Shown: one piece after another, positions 1-6,307 of the stretch | How positions within the stretch are numbered: the stretch's first letter is position 1 | How the letters are laid out: each line of letters begins with the position of its first letter | Source: JBLHKW01 sp047618565 | GTDB lineage: Bacteria; Planctomycetota; UBA1135; GCA-002686595 | Reading direction: 5' to 3' | Assembly (NCBI GenBank): GCA_047618565.1 | Contig: JBLHKW010000173.1 | Span: 1 to 10,179, forward strand | Length of the DNA: 10,179 nt | Notes under the pieces: generated by a model | Database searches by the model: none | What the model was told of the DNA's origin: nothing | What the model saw: the letters and a program-made list of their open reading frames with translations, nothing else | Position numbers and translations under genes: made by a program

Positions 1-130
1 CGGGCGGAGTGAGCTCGACGCGATACAGCCCCGGGCCGGGCACCACGTAGCGCTGGCTGAGCCCGGTCGAGTCCTCGTCGGTCAGGCGCGCGTCCTGGTC
101 GCCCTCGGCCAGGCGAATGACGGGGGCTGC
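1..130 (-). pseudogene. 5'-truncated coding fragment, possibly the beta-domain of a metallohydrolase; runs off left edge
   Basis: Reading leftward from 130 there is an open frame of about 43 codons with no stop before the window edge. In the 40 codons from position 121 to 2, 37 end in G or C, the codon bias of the real genes here. The peptide reads VIRLAEGDQDARLTDEDSTG followed by LSQRYVVPGPGLYRVELTPP. A TGA lies in frame at 133-131 and no ATG occurs in the fragment, so the 5' end of the gene is missing, most likely cut off by the mobile DNA that starts near 131. The closing GLYRVEL resembles the late part of CehA/PHP-type metallohydrolases, where a beta-sandwich ends in a 'PGxYRVEV' strand. 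That family guess is weak, because any Ig-like or carboxypeptidase-regulatory-like beta domain could give the same string. The rest of the gene lies outside the window. Confidence 0.5.
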
Positions 131-177
131 TCAGCGTCAACTAGAAATCCCCGTTCAACGACAACTAGAATTACCCA
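131..177. repeat. Two 24-bp-spaced CAACTAGAA repeats, likely remnant of an IS21-type terminus
   Basis: CAACTAGAA occurs at 138-146 and again at 162-170, each followed by an imperfect ATCCCC/TTACCC. The unit is therefore about 24 bp and present twice. Local base composition drops to roughly half A+T, in sharp contrast to the coding fragment ending at 130. IS21-family elements are known to carry several such short repeats, commonly with AAATCCCC-like cores, at each end, so this is plausibly a decayed terminus. No istA or istB gene is visible in the window. The assignment is inference from repeat form only; the direct observation is the repeat and the abrupt change of composition at the point where the coding frame breaks. 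Confidence 0.4.
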
Positions 178-181
178 TCGG

Positions 182-327
182 GTTGTTGTGTGACCAGGCC
201 TAGCCTGGTGCTCGTTCTGGCTGAGGCGCGAAGCGCCGCATGCCACGCCCCCCCTTGGGGGGGCGAAAATTCTCAGACCCAGTCCGGGTCCCCAGCATCA
301 TGTTGCGCTGGCCGCCACCTCCTGGCG
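182..327. other. Non-coding block of consecutive hairpins left of the IS element
   Basis: No codon-biased frame is seen here. The block holds six perfect stems one after another: ACCAGGC/GCCTGGT (193-199 with 203-209), GGCGC/GCGCC (225-229 with 233-237), CGCCCCCCC/GGGGGGGCG (246-254 with 257-265), GACCC/GGGTC (276-280 with 286-290), CCAGC/GCTGG (292-296 with 307-311) and CGCCA/TGGCG (313-317 with 323-327). The third has 9-bp arms and a loop of only two bases, so its innermost pair or pairs would have to open. None is followed by a T-run typical of intrinsic terminators. The function is unknown; it may be a structured subterminal region of an older mobile element or an RNA relic. Confidence 0.55.
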
Positions 328-343
328 TTGGTGCAGTATTCAC
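324..343 (+). repeat. IS5-family left terminal inverted repeat
   Basis: It begins GGCGTTGGTGC and pairs with the right repeat at 1396-1415, with 10 of the first 11 positions identical. An earlier GTTGTTG at 182-188 also resembles the right end but matches far less well beyond that core and would leave about 230 bp of non-coding leader, so this nearer copy is preferred. Confidence 0.65.
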
Positions 344-362
344 CCGTCCAACAGCCTCTCAG

Positions 363-400
363 GGCAGCCCTGGCGCGATCTGGTCACGCGCCGGGCTGCC
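363..400 (+). promoter_or_regulatory. Strong 14-bp hairpin just upstream of the transposase start
   Basis: GGCAGCCC (363-370) pairs perfectly with GGGCTGCC (393-400), and directly inside it GGCGCG (372-377) pairs with CGCGCC (387-392). The loop is nine bases and the only defect is one bulged T at 371. The structure ends 17 bases before the ATG at 418. In several insertion sequences a leader hairpin hides the ribosome binding region when transcription enters from outside the element; that role is inferred here from position and strength only. Confidence 0.6.
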
Positions 401-417
401 TCTGTCAACCTGGACCA

Positions 418-1362
418 ATGAACTCACGAGTGCGCCCGAAGTTCAAGACCCGCTACCGCGTCGCCAACTGGGTCGACTACGACCATGCCCTCGTCCAGCG
501 CGGTGACATCACGCTCTGGATCACCCCGGCGGCCATCAAGGCATGGACGGCAAGATCATCGGGTCAACGAGGAACGCCACGGAAGTACTCGGACCTCGCG
601 ATCGAGACCGTGCTCACTCTTCGGCTCGTGTTCCGATTGCCACTCCGCATGGCGGAGGGTTTCCTTCGTTCCCTCCTCGCGATGATGGACCTCACCCCCG
701 AAGCGCCGGACCACACGACGCTGTCGAGGCGCGGCAAAGGACTGCCTGTGGTACTTGGACTCGTCAGCTCCAAGAAGCCCATTCACTTGATCATCGACAG
801 CACGGGCCTATCGATCGTCGGGTAGGGCGAATGGGCAGCGGCCAAGCACGACAAGCGCGAAAAACGGGGTTGGCGCAAACTGCACATCGGCGTTGATCCT
901 CGTGGGCAGATCCACGCACAGGTGCTGACGGATAGTTCGGGTGACGACGCGAGCACCGGGCTCGAGATCATGGAGGCGGTCAAGGGCAAGCTCTCCAGCG
1001 TAACTGGCGACGCTGCGTACGATACCGTCGCGATCTACGACGCTGCCGACGCACGCGGGGCGAAGGTCGTAGTGCCTCCAACGCGGTCGGCGAGGGTCTC
1101 GCGGCGAGGACCACGGTCGGCGGAGCGGGACAGCACCATCAAGAAGGTGAAGCGGCTTGGCAGGCGACGGTGGAAGAAGGAGTCGGGCTACCATCGGCAA
1201 GGCACCGTCGAGAACGCCTTTTTCCGTTACAAGTCGATGCTCGGCGACAGGCTTCATGCGCGCAATCTGAGGGCGCAGGAGGTCGAAGTCGCGATCGGGT
1301 GCAAGGTGCTGAACGCGATGATGGCGCCTGGCCGACCGAGGTCAGTGGTCGCTTCTCGTTGA
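418..1362 (+). pseudogene. IS5-family DDE transposase interrupted by one in-frame amber codon
   Basis: The reading frame of 314 codons plus stop has the usual IS5-family length and is collinear with the family from end to end. The N-terminal region has the typical TRYRVANWVDYDHALVQRGD segment and a KYSDLAIETVLTLRLVFRLP helix region. Catalytic acidic residues, numbered with the amber as codon 136, are D127 in IIDSTGL, D198 in GDAAYD and E265 in YHRQGTVEN. The frame is broken once, by TAG at 823-825, between LSIVG and GEWAAAKHDKREKRGWRKLH. The family consensus there reads like GEGEW, so a GAG (Glu) to TAG change explains the stop, and everything downstream stays in the same frame. Termination would leave a 135-residue product with only the first catalytic aspartate. 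The gene is therefore probably inactive unless the amber is read through. The ATG at 418 was chosen because family homology begins a few residues after it; the longer open frame from 190 has no homology in its first 76 codons. Confidence 0.9.
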
Positions 1363-1395
1363 ATCTGGCGATGAGAGGACAGCTCTCGCCCCAAC

Positions 1396-1415
1396 CGGGA
1401 TTGCGCAACAACGCC
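1396..1415 (-). repeat. IS5-family right terminal inverted repeat
   Basis: On the minus strand it begins GGCGTTGTTGC, matching the left end at 324. It lies 34 bp after the transposase stop. A small GAGAG/CTCTC hairpin (1373-1377 with 1383-1387) sits between the stop and the repeat. Confidence 0.65.
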
Positions 1416-1528
1416 CCGCGGGTCCAGGGGCGTGGATCATGCTGGCGCTGCGTGCTAGCATTGAATGATGACGGGATCGTGACGACGGTTGGGGCAAGAC
1501 GCTCCGGACGACGCGCGCGATGTAGTGC
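1416..1528. other. Short intergenic region upstream of the TPR/CRTAC1 operon
   Basis: This 113-bp gap must hold the promoter of the operon unless transcription comes from the insertion sequence. A TAGCAT (1456-1461) could be a -10 box, but the hexamer 17 bp upstream (TGGATC) is a poor -35. No Shine-Dalgarno sequence is evident before the ATG at 1529. I can see no other clear feature. Confidence 0.3.
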
Positions 1529-2956
1529 ATGAAGAAAACTGCCATCGCTACCATCGTGATCGCCTGTCTCGGCGGCGGATGCTCCCCGGACAGGCCCACC
1601 AGCGCGTCGGAACCGGCCAGTTCGGTCGCGCTCGGAGAGGTCGAGCCCGTCGTACAAGACGCTGTCCGGAGCCTGCTCGAGCAGATCGCTACCTCGCCGC
1701 AGGATGCCGAGCTGCGCATGGAGCTGGCAATGCTCTACCACGCCTGTGGCCTGGCCGACGCGGTCGAGCTCGCCTACACCCAGGCACTCGACCTGGCCCC
1801 GACCAACGCCAAGGGCTGGTACCTGCTTGCACTCCATCGCAACGCAGAAGCGGACATCCACGGCGCGCTGAATGCTTGTCGGGAGACGGTCCGGCTCGCA
1901 CCGGGCAACTCGGCGGCCAGACGCAAGCTCGGGGACCTGCTGCTCGACCTCGGCGAGCCGGAAGGGGCTCTCGAAGCATTCGAGCAGGCCAGCGGGCATG
2001 AGCCCGAGCACCCCGCCAACCTGGTCGGACAGGCGCGCGCGCACCTGCAACTTCATCACTGGGCGCAGGCTGCGGGACTGCTCGAAACGGTGATCGCGAC
2101 CCAGGACGGATACGGGTACGCGTACATGCTGCTGGGCCGCGCCTACCTCGGCATGGGTGAACGGGAAAAGGCGCGCGTGGCCTCGTCGCGCGGAGCTGGA
2201 ACGGTGCCCCCGTTCTTCGATCCATGGGCGCAGGAGCTCCTTACCCATCGCATCGGATACTCCGGCACCATGGCCGAGGCCACGAAGCTCTTCCGGGAAC
2301 GCGATAACGAAGGCGTCATCCGCGTCCTGAGCAAGCTGCGCGAGCAATACCCTGACGACGCGCTGCTGCTCAACAACCTCGCCTCCGCCTACAGCCGCAT
2401 GGATCGGATCGACGAGATGCTCGCGACGCTCCAGCACGCCGTCGCGGCCCACCCGGAGCACTACTCCACCCACCTGAATCTCTCCTACGCCTACTCGGGC
2501 AAGGAGAACCTGGTGAAGGCGCTCGAGCATGCCCAGCACGCAATCCTGCTGCGGCCCACCCAGGGCCCCGCGCTCGCCCAACTGTGCAGCATCTACGCCG
2601 ACATGGGTGATCACGAACGGGCGCGCCGCTCGATCGAAGCAGCCATCGAGTTCCAGGGTAACCGGCTCGCGTTGCGCATGCGGCTGGGGAAGCTGCTGTT
2701 CGAGATGGAGCTGTTCGAGGAGGCCGCGGAGAGCCTTTCCGGGCTGACGACCCTGTACCCCTCCTCCATCAAGGGCTTCCAGCTGCTGGCCCGTAGCCTC
2801 ATGGCGATCGGTAGGTTGGAAGAAGCGGCCGCTGCTCTGACGGCCGCCAAGCGCCTCAATCCCGACCATCGGAGCAACGCGGAGATCAGTCGCTTGCTGC
2901 GCGAACAGATCGAACAGGACTCCAGCGAGAGTTCGGCAACAAAGGCCTCAGATTGA
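1529..2956 (+). CDS. Tetratricopeptide-repeat lipoprotein (475 aa)
   Basis: This is a predicted exported scaffold protein built almost wholly of TPR helices. A short signal peptide (MKK then a hydrophobic stretch, residues 5-14) leads to two candidate lipid-modified cysteines: C18 in LGGGC and C13 in VIAC. A Ser/Ala-rich linker runs to about residue 45. TPR-like units cover about 58-220 and about 255-446, with typical positions such as AKGWYLLALHRN, GYAYMLLGRAYLGMG, ALLLNNLASAYSRM, STHLNLSYAYSGKE and GFQLLARSLMAIGRLEEA. A non-TPR stretch at about 221-250 (TVPPFFDPWAQELL) separates the two blocks. The tail is polar. TAG lies in frame just before the ATG (1523-1525), so the start cannot move far upstream. 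The gene overlaps the following CRTAC1 gene at TGATG, implying co-translation and a shared job. No enzymatic residues are visible; TPR proteins bind other proteins, and the obvious candidate partner is the neighbouring lipoprotein. Confidence 0.88.
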   Translation: MKKTAIATIVIACLGGGCSPDRPTSASEPASSVALGEVEPVVQDAVRSLLEQIATSPQDAELRMELAMLYHACGLADAVELAYTQALDLAPTNAKGWYLLALHRNAEADIHGALNACRETVRLAPGNSAARRKLGDLLLDLGEPEGALEAFEQASGHEPEHPANLVGQARAHLQLHHWAQAAGLLETVIATQDGYGYAYMLLGRAYLGMGEREKARVASSRGAGTVPPFFDPWAQELLTHRIGYSGTMAEATKLFRERDNEGVIRVLSKLREQYPDDALLLNNLASAYSRMDRIDEMLATLQHAVAAHPEHYSTHLNLSYAYSGKENLVKALEHAQHAILLRPTQGPALAQLCSIYADMGDHERARRSIEAAIEFQGNRLALRMRLGKLLFEMELFEEAAESLSGLTTLYPSSIKGFQLLARSLMAIGRLEEAAAALTAAKRLNPDHRSNAEISRLLREQIEQDSSESSATKASD

Positions 2957-4674
2957 TGTCAGGACCGACCCACGACAGGACGCGCGCTCGAAAAGGCTGG
3001 TCGGGAACGATCCTGTGCGGATCGATCGCGGCGCTGATCACCGCTTGCGGAGGGGCCCCGGACGGAGAGCGATCGTCGGCCGACCCCGTAGCCTCCGATC
3101 CGTGGTTCACGGACACCATCGACAGCTCCGGCATCACGTTCGTCCATACGACCGGACATACCGAGCGCTACCTGATGCCCGAGAACGTGACCGGTGGCGG
3201 CGCGCTGTTCGACATGGATGGCGATGGGGACCTCGACCTGTACCTCATTCAGGGCGGCAACCCCTACGACCCGCAAGCGAACGAGCTGCCCAACCACCTG
3301 TACGAGAACCTTGGCGACGGCACGTTCCGCGATGTGACGCAGGGGAGCGGGACGGGCGACAGCGGGTACGGCATGGGAGTGGCCTGCGGGGACTACGACA
3401 ACGACGGCGATGCGGACATCTACCTGACGAACCTCGGCCGCAACGTGCTCTTCCGCAATGACGGCGACGGGGTATTTGTCGACGTCACCGCCGAGGCCGG
3501 GGTCGGCGATGACGGTTGGGGTACGAGCACGGCATTCCTGGACATCGATCGCGACGGGGACCTCGACCTGTACGTCTGCAACTACCTGATCTGGTCCCTG
3601 GCCGTCGAAGAGGATTGCCGCAACAGCCACGGTGTCCTCGACTACTGTGGCCCGGCGGTCTACCAGGCATCGGCCCGCGATGTCATCTACCGCAACAACG
3701 GCGACGGAACCTTTGTCGACGCCTCCGTCGAGGTGGGCCTCGGCCAGTCCTTCGGAAACGGGCTCGGCCTGGGCTGCACGGACTTCAACGGAGACGGCTG
3801 GATCGACGTCTTCATCGCCAACGACCTGACCCTGGACCAGCTCTGGATGAACCAGGGCGACGGCACCTTCACGGACGAGGCCGTGTTCATGGGTTGCGCC
3901 GTGGACGAGAACGGGGTGGCCAAGGCGGGCATGGGCGTCGCGATCGCGGATATCGACCTCGACGGGGACCAGGACATGATGGTCTGCAACCTGAGGACCG
4001 AGACCGACTCGCTCTACATCAATCAGGGCGGATTCTTCTCGGACAGCACCGCGCAGCTCGGCCTGGGGCTCGTCAGTCGCACCTTCACACGCTTCGGGAT
4101 GGGCTGGGCGGACTTCGACAACGACGGACTGCTCGACCTCTACCAGGCGAACGGGCGCGTCAAGCGCGAGGACAAGCGCTGGCCCGAGGACCCGGACGAC
4201 CCCTACAGCGAGCCCAACGTGCTGTTCCGCGGCAGCCCGAGCGGGTTCGAAGAGGTGCACCCGCGCGGTGGAACCGCTGAGCTGATCGTCGCCAGCAGCC
4301 GCGCTGCCATCTTCGGTGACATCGACAACGATGGAGCGATCGACATCGTCGTGGTCAATCAGAACAAGCTCCCGACCGTGCTCATGAACCGCTGCGGCGA
4401 CGGGGGCCACTGGGTCACTTTCCGGGTCGTCAACCGTCACGGAAGCGATGCACTCGGCGCTCAGGTGCGCATCCGGATCGGCGAGCAGTGGATCGTGCGC
4501 GACATCCAGCCCGCATACAGCTTCCTGGCGAGCAATGACCCGCGCGCCCACTTCGGGCTGGGCGAACGGACCGCCATCGACGAGGTCGTCGTGGTCTGGC
4601 CTGACGGGGAGCGCGAGTCCGTTGGGACCTTCGCCGCGGACGCGATGCACGAGATCCGGCGCGGGAACGAGTAG
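2956..4674 (+). CDS. CRTAC1-family lipoprotein: FG-GAP/VCBS repeats plus ASPIC/UnbV domain (572 aa)
   Basis: This is a predicted extracytoplasmic beta-propeller-like protein. The signal peptide ends in the lipobox ITAC with Cys at 31. Seven calcium-binding loops of the form DxDxDGxxD (one as DFNGDGWID) lie at residues 86-94, 146-154, 196-204, 276-284, 332-340, 386-394 and 455-463, interleaved with LYENLGDGTF, LFRNDGDGVF and IYRNNGDGTF strands. The conserved segment DYCGPAVYQASARDVIYRNN is at about 229-248. An ASPIC/UnbV domain fills about 486-570 (GHWVTFRVVN, GAQVRI, FGLGERTAIDEVVVVWPDG). A TTG codon directly before the ATG would add one residue; the ATG at 2956 is preferred because it gives a TGATG junction with the TPR gene and has AAAGG (2941-2945) about ten bases upstream. 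Family members often sit beside TPR genes in environmental bacteria, but their function is not settled. Calcium-dependent binding or adhesion at the cell surface is a reasonable inference; no catalytic residues are seen. Confidence 0.93.
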   Translation: MSGPTHDRTRARKGWSGTILCGSIAALITACGGAPDGERSSADPVASDPWFTDTIDSSGITFVHTTGHTERYLMPENVTGGGALFDMDGDGDLDLYLIQGGNPYDPQANELPNHLYENLGDGTFRDVTQGSGTGDSGYGMGVACGDYDNDGDADIYLTNLGRNVLFRNDGDGVFVDVTAEAGVGDDGWGTSTAFLDIDRDGDLDLYVCNYLIWSLAVEEDCRNSHGVLDYCGPAVYQASARDVIYRNNGDGTFVDASVEVGLGQSFGNGLGLGCTDFNGDGWIDVFIANDLTLDQLWMNQGDGTFTDEAVFMGCAVDENGVAKAGMGVAIADIDLDGDQDMMVCNLRTETDSLYINQGGFFSDSTAQLGLGLVSRTFTRFGMGWADFDNDGLLDLYQANGRVKREDKRWPEDPDDPYSEPNVLFRGSPSGFEEVHPRGGTAELIVASSRAAIFGDIDNDGAIDIVVVNQNKLPTVLMNRCGDGGHWVTFRVVNRHGSDALGAQVRIRIGEQWIVRDIQPAYSFLASNDPRAHFGLGERTAIDEVVVVWPDGERESVGTFAADAMHEIRRGNE

Positions 4675-4681
4675 CACAGGC

Positions 4682-4701
4682 CGTTCGAGCACGCTCGGGC
4701 G
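4682..4701 (+). terminator. Small hairpin between convergent genes
   Basis: CGTTCGAG (4682-4689) can pair with CTCGGGCG (4694-4701) around a four-base loop, using two G-U pairs, in the 33-bp gap between two converging stop codons. The G-U pairs favour folding of plus-strand RNA, so it would act at the end of the TPR/CRTAC1 transcript. There is no T-run, so it is a weak terminator candidate. Confidence 0.3.
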
Positions 4702-4707
4702 ATCCGG

Positions 4708-6135
4708 CTAACGCACGTAGCCGAGCGCCTTGAGCGCCTCGAGATCGCCGTCGTGCAGGTTCGGCGTGGCGTCCATGAAGGAGCCCTTCATCCAGCCCTC
4801 GAGCAATCCGCGCAGCTGCACGACCTCGGGCCGCCCGGGAGCAAAGAGGTCCTCTGTCTCGTGCGGGTCGGCGTCCACGTCGTAGAGCTCCCAGGCCTTG
4901 TCAGCGGACTGAAAGGGGGTCCAGATGAGCTTCCAGTTACCGAGGAAGACCGCCCGGAAGCGTCCAGCGACGTCATTGCGAATGCGCCGCCCCACGTACT
5001 CGGGGTAGTAACAGTAGCCACTCTCCGCGAAGAGCGCGCGCGCATCCTGGGGCTCGCCGCGCATCAGTGGAACGAGTGACTGACCCTCGATCTGGCCAAA
5101 GATCTCGTCCGATCCCGGTACCCCCAACAGGTCGAGAATCGTGGGCGCCACATCGACCAGGGAGGAGTGCTGCGTGATCCGCTGTCCTCCATGCAATGCG
5201 TGCCCGGCCGGGAATACGAAGCCCATGGGGACGCGCGTGGTCGCGTTGTAGACGTAGTCGCCGTGATCCCAGTACAGGCCGTGTTCACCGAGACTCTCGC
5301 CATGGTCGGCCGTGAACACGATCAACAGGTCCTCGCCATACAGCTCTTGCATGCGCTCCACGAGTGGCGCCAGGGCTCCATCGAAGCAGCGGTACATGCC
5401 CGCATGCAGGCGACGAATGTGCTCGTTCACGCGATCCGAGAAGGCTGGCTGATAGATGCGCCGCGCACGCTCGGCCTCGAGCATGTCCGGGCCGCGCAGG
5501 ACGAACTCCTCCTGGTGCGGACCCTCGTAACCCGGATCAAACTCGCTCGCCAGGGGCTCGGGCGGGTTGTAAGGGATGTGGGGATCCAGGTAGTGCACCC
5601 ACATGAACAAGGGCCGCTCCGGATCCGTCTGTGCCAGCTCCTCGAGTGCCACCTCGGTCACCGACGGGGCGAACGGCTGATTGGCGGAGTGGCGGTACTT
5701 GTCGAAGCCGCGTCCGAGCCCTCGACTCGGAGCAAGTATATGGTTGGTGACTACCGCGAGGGTCTGGCGACCGTCCTCCGAGAGGGCTTCCGCAAGCGTG
5801 CGAACCGCCGGTGCCAGGCTGCTCGTCAGGGTCCGCACGCCGGTCGTGTGGGGGTAACTCCCGGTGAGCATGGACGCCATCGCGGGCGTCGTACGCGGAA
5901 TCGGTGTCAGCGCGTGTTCGAAGTACGAGCCCTCGGCCAGCAGACCATCCAGATAGGGTGTCGTCGGGAGTGGATACCCGTTCATGCTCATGTAGTCCGG
6001 GCGCACGGTATCGACCGTAATGAGCAGCACGCTCTCCAGTGCGCCATGGACGACGGCTACATCGTGCTCGCCCGCACAGCCCGCGAGCAGCAATCCGGCA
6101 AGCAATGCTGACGGGCTTCGAGAAACAGTTGTCAT
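4708..6135 (-). CDS. Sulfatase-fold lipoprotein hydrolase/transferase with Thr at the nucleophile position (475 aa)
   Basis: This is an exported enzyme of the alkaline-phosphatase superfamily. The start at 6135 gives a clean lipoprotein signal (SALLAGLLLAGC, Cys 20) and has AGGAGA ten bases upstream; the longer open frame to 6318 adds 61 residues that do not look like a signal peptide. The sulfatase fold is shown by the N-terminal metal site VLLITVDTVRPDY (D42), the nucleophile loop TPIPRTTPAMASMLTGSYPH, HYLDPHIPY at 181-189, FTADHGESLGEHG with D277 and H278, and the late strand AWELYDVDADPHETEDL at 415-430. In true sulfatases the nucleophile loop reads C/S-x-P-S-R and the Cys or Ser becomes formylglycine. 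Here it is T82-T83-P84-A85-M86, so that modification is impossible. Threonine at this site is used by LtaS- and EptA-like relatives that transfer phospho-groups, so a phosphodiesterase or transferase on envelope polymers is the better guess. The protein ends in LEALKALGYVR. It is divergent from the sulfatase-fold gene at 6317 and converges on the CRTAC1 gene. Confidence 0.92.
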   Translation of the reverse strand: MTTVSRSPSALLAGLLLAGCAGEHDVAVVHGALESVLLITVDTVRPDYMSMNGYPLPTTPYLDGLLAEGSYFEHALTPIPRTTPAMASMLTGSYPHTTGVRTLTSSLAPAVRTLAEALSEDGRQTLAVVTNHILAPSRGLGRGFDKYRHSANQPFAPSVTEVALEELAQTDPERPLFMWVHYLDPHIPYNPPEPLASEFDPGYEGPHQEEFVLRGPDMLEAERARRIYQPAFSDRVNEHIRRLHAGMYRCFDGALAPLVERMQELYGEDLLIVFTADHGESLGEHGLYWDHGDYVYNATTRVPMGFVFPAGHALHGGQRITQHSSLVDVAPTILDLLGVPGSDEIFGQIEGQSLVPLMRGEPQDARALFAESGYCYYPEYVGRRIRNDVAGRFRAVFLGNWKLIWTPFQSADKAWELYDVDADPHETEDLFAPGRPEVVQLRGLLEGWMKGSFMDATPNLHDGDLEALKALGYVR

Positions 6136-6144
6136 GACGGCGGT

Positions 6145-6150
6145 TCTCCT
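6145..6150 (-). promoter_or_regulatory. Shine-Dalgarno AGGAGA that fixes the start of the minus-strand sulfatase-fold gene
   Basis: On the minus strand AGGAGA lies nine bases before the ATG at 6135, good spacing and the best ribosome binding site in the window. It supports the short start over the open-frame extension to 6318. Confidence 0.7.
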
Positions 6151-6157
6151 GGCCTTG

Positions 6158-6163
6158 ATTGTA
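6158..6163 (-). promoter_or_regulatory. Candidate -10 box TACAAT for the minus-strand sulfatase-fold gene
   Basis: TACAAT matches the sigma-70 -10 consensus at five of six positions and would start RNA near 6151, just upstream of the Shine-Dalgarno sequence. No -35 box is present at normal spacing; TTGCCG lies 24 bp upstream, beyond a run of eight G on this strand, which is too far. The call rests on the -10 and its position. Confidence 0.35.
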
Positions 6164-6204
6164 GGCCGGCGAGCGCCGCGCCCCCCCCGGCAAGCCAGAG
6201 ATGG

Positions 6205-6221
6205 GGCAACTTGCGGCAACT
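6205..6221. repeat. Two GGCAACT direct repeats with 10-bp phase
   Basis: GGCAACT occurs at 6205-6211 and 6215-6221, in the middle of the divergent control region, on the same face of the helix. Phased direct repeats of this kind often bind activators; no regulator gene is seen nearby. Confidence 0.3.
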
Positions 6222-6255
6222 CCCACCGCACCGGGGATGGAGCCGTTGCAGGCAT

Positions 6256-6267
6256 GGCCATATGGCC
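6256..6267. promoter_or_regulatory. Perfect 12-bp palindrome GGCCATATGGCC in the divergent control region
   Basis: The palindrome is exact and lies 12 bp upstream of the candidate -35 box of the plus-strand gene. It could be a dimeric operator shared by both divergent genes. Its GC-rich ends make chance occurrence possible. Confidence 0.3.
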
Positions 6268-6270
6268 CGA

Positions 6271-6299
6271 CGGGGAACCTGACACGGTATCTGTCCCCG
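6271..6299. repeat. Inverted repeat CGGGGA/TCCCCG spanning the candidate promoter
   Basis: CGGGGA (6271-6276) and TCCCCG (6294-6299) flank the -35 box and most of the spacer of the plus-strand promoter, with 17 bases between the arms. The position fits a repressor operator that covers RNA polymerase contacts; this is inference from placement only. Confidence 0.3.
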
Positions 6300-6307
6300 G
6301 GTAGCAT
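6279..6307 (+). promoter_or_regulatory. Candidate sigma-70-like promoter of the plus-strand sulfatase-fold gene
   Basis: CTGACA (6279-6284, five of six to TTGACA) is followed by an exact 17-bp spacer and TAGCAT (6302-6307, four of six to TATAAT). Transcription would begin near 6314, only a few bases before the ATG at 6317, so the message would be nearly leaderless. A GGAG at 6310-6313 is too close to the ATG to be a good Shine-Dalgarno site, which fits that reading. Confidence 0.45.

Larger units (their letters stand above)
324..1415 (+). mobile_element. IS5-family insertion sequence, about 1.09 kb, with inactivated transposase
   Basis: The element is bounded by imperfect terminal inverted repeats: the left end GGCGTTGGTGCAGTATTCAC (324-343) matches the reverse complement of 1396-1415 at 13 of 20 positions, and at 10 of the first 11. 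This places the transposase ATG 94 bp inside the left end and the stop 53 bp inside the right end, a normal layout and size for IS5-family elements. I see no convincing target-site duplication: TCCT lies outside the left end and CCGC outside the right. Either the flanks have been rearranged or the duplication has decayed. The element sits about 110 bp upstream of the TPR/CRTAC1 operon. It carries a strong hairpin in its leader. Confidence 0.75.

Noticed and set aside
131..177. Two-copy repeat as a CRISPR array
   Set aside because: There are only two imperfect units with a 15-base gap between the 9-bp cores and no spacer-sized unique sequence; a transposon terminus fits better.
182..188. GTTGTTG as the IS5 left end
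   Set aside because: It shares only a seven-base core with the right end; the match at 324-343 is longer and gives normal spacing to the transposase.
246..265. C7-TT-G7 foldback as an intrinsic terminator
   Set aside because: It is followed by AAAATTCTC rather than a T-run on the plus strand and by no T-run on the minus strand; kept only as part of the hairpin block.
190..417. 76-residue N-terminal extension of the transposase
   Set aside because: It would start outside the inferred left end of the element, runs through the hairpins and has no IS5-family homology.
1433..1461. Promoter for the TPR operon (TGGATC/TAGCAT)
   Set aside because: The -35 matches the consensus at only about three of six positions; not strong enough to list as a promoter.
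1139..2869. 576-codon open frame on the minus strand opposite the TPR gene
   Set aside because: It is an antisense shadow produced by high GC and G/C-ending codons; it has no recognisable domain and crosses from the IS element into the TPR gene, which has clear homology on the other strand.
2959..4692. 577-codon open frame on the minus strand opposite the CRTAC1 gene
   Set aside because: The repeated DxDxDG codons read backwards give a Val/Asp/Ala-rich low-complexity peptide; the plus strand has the family motifs.
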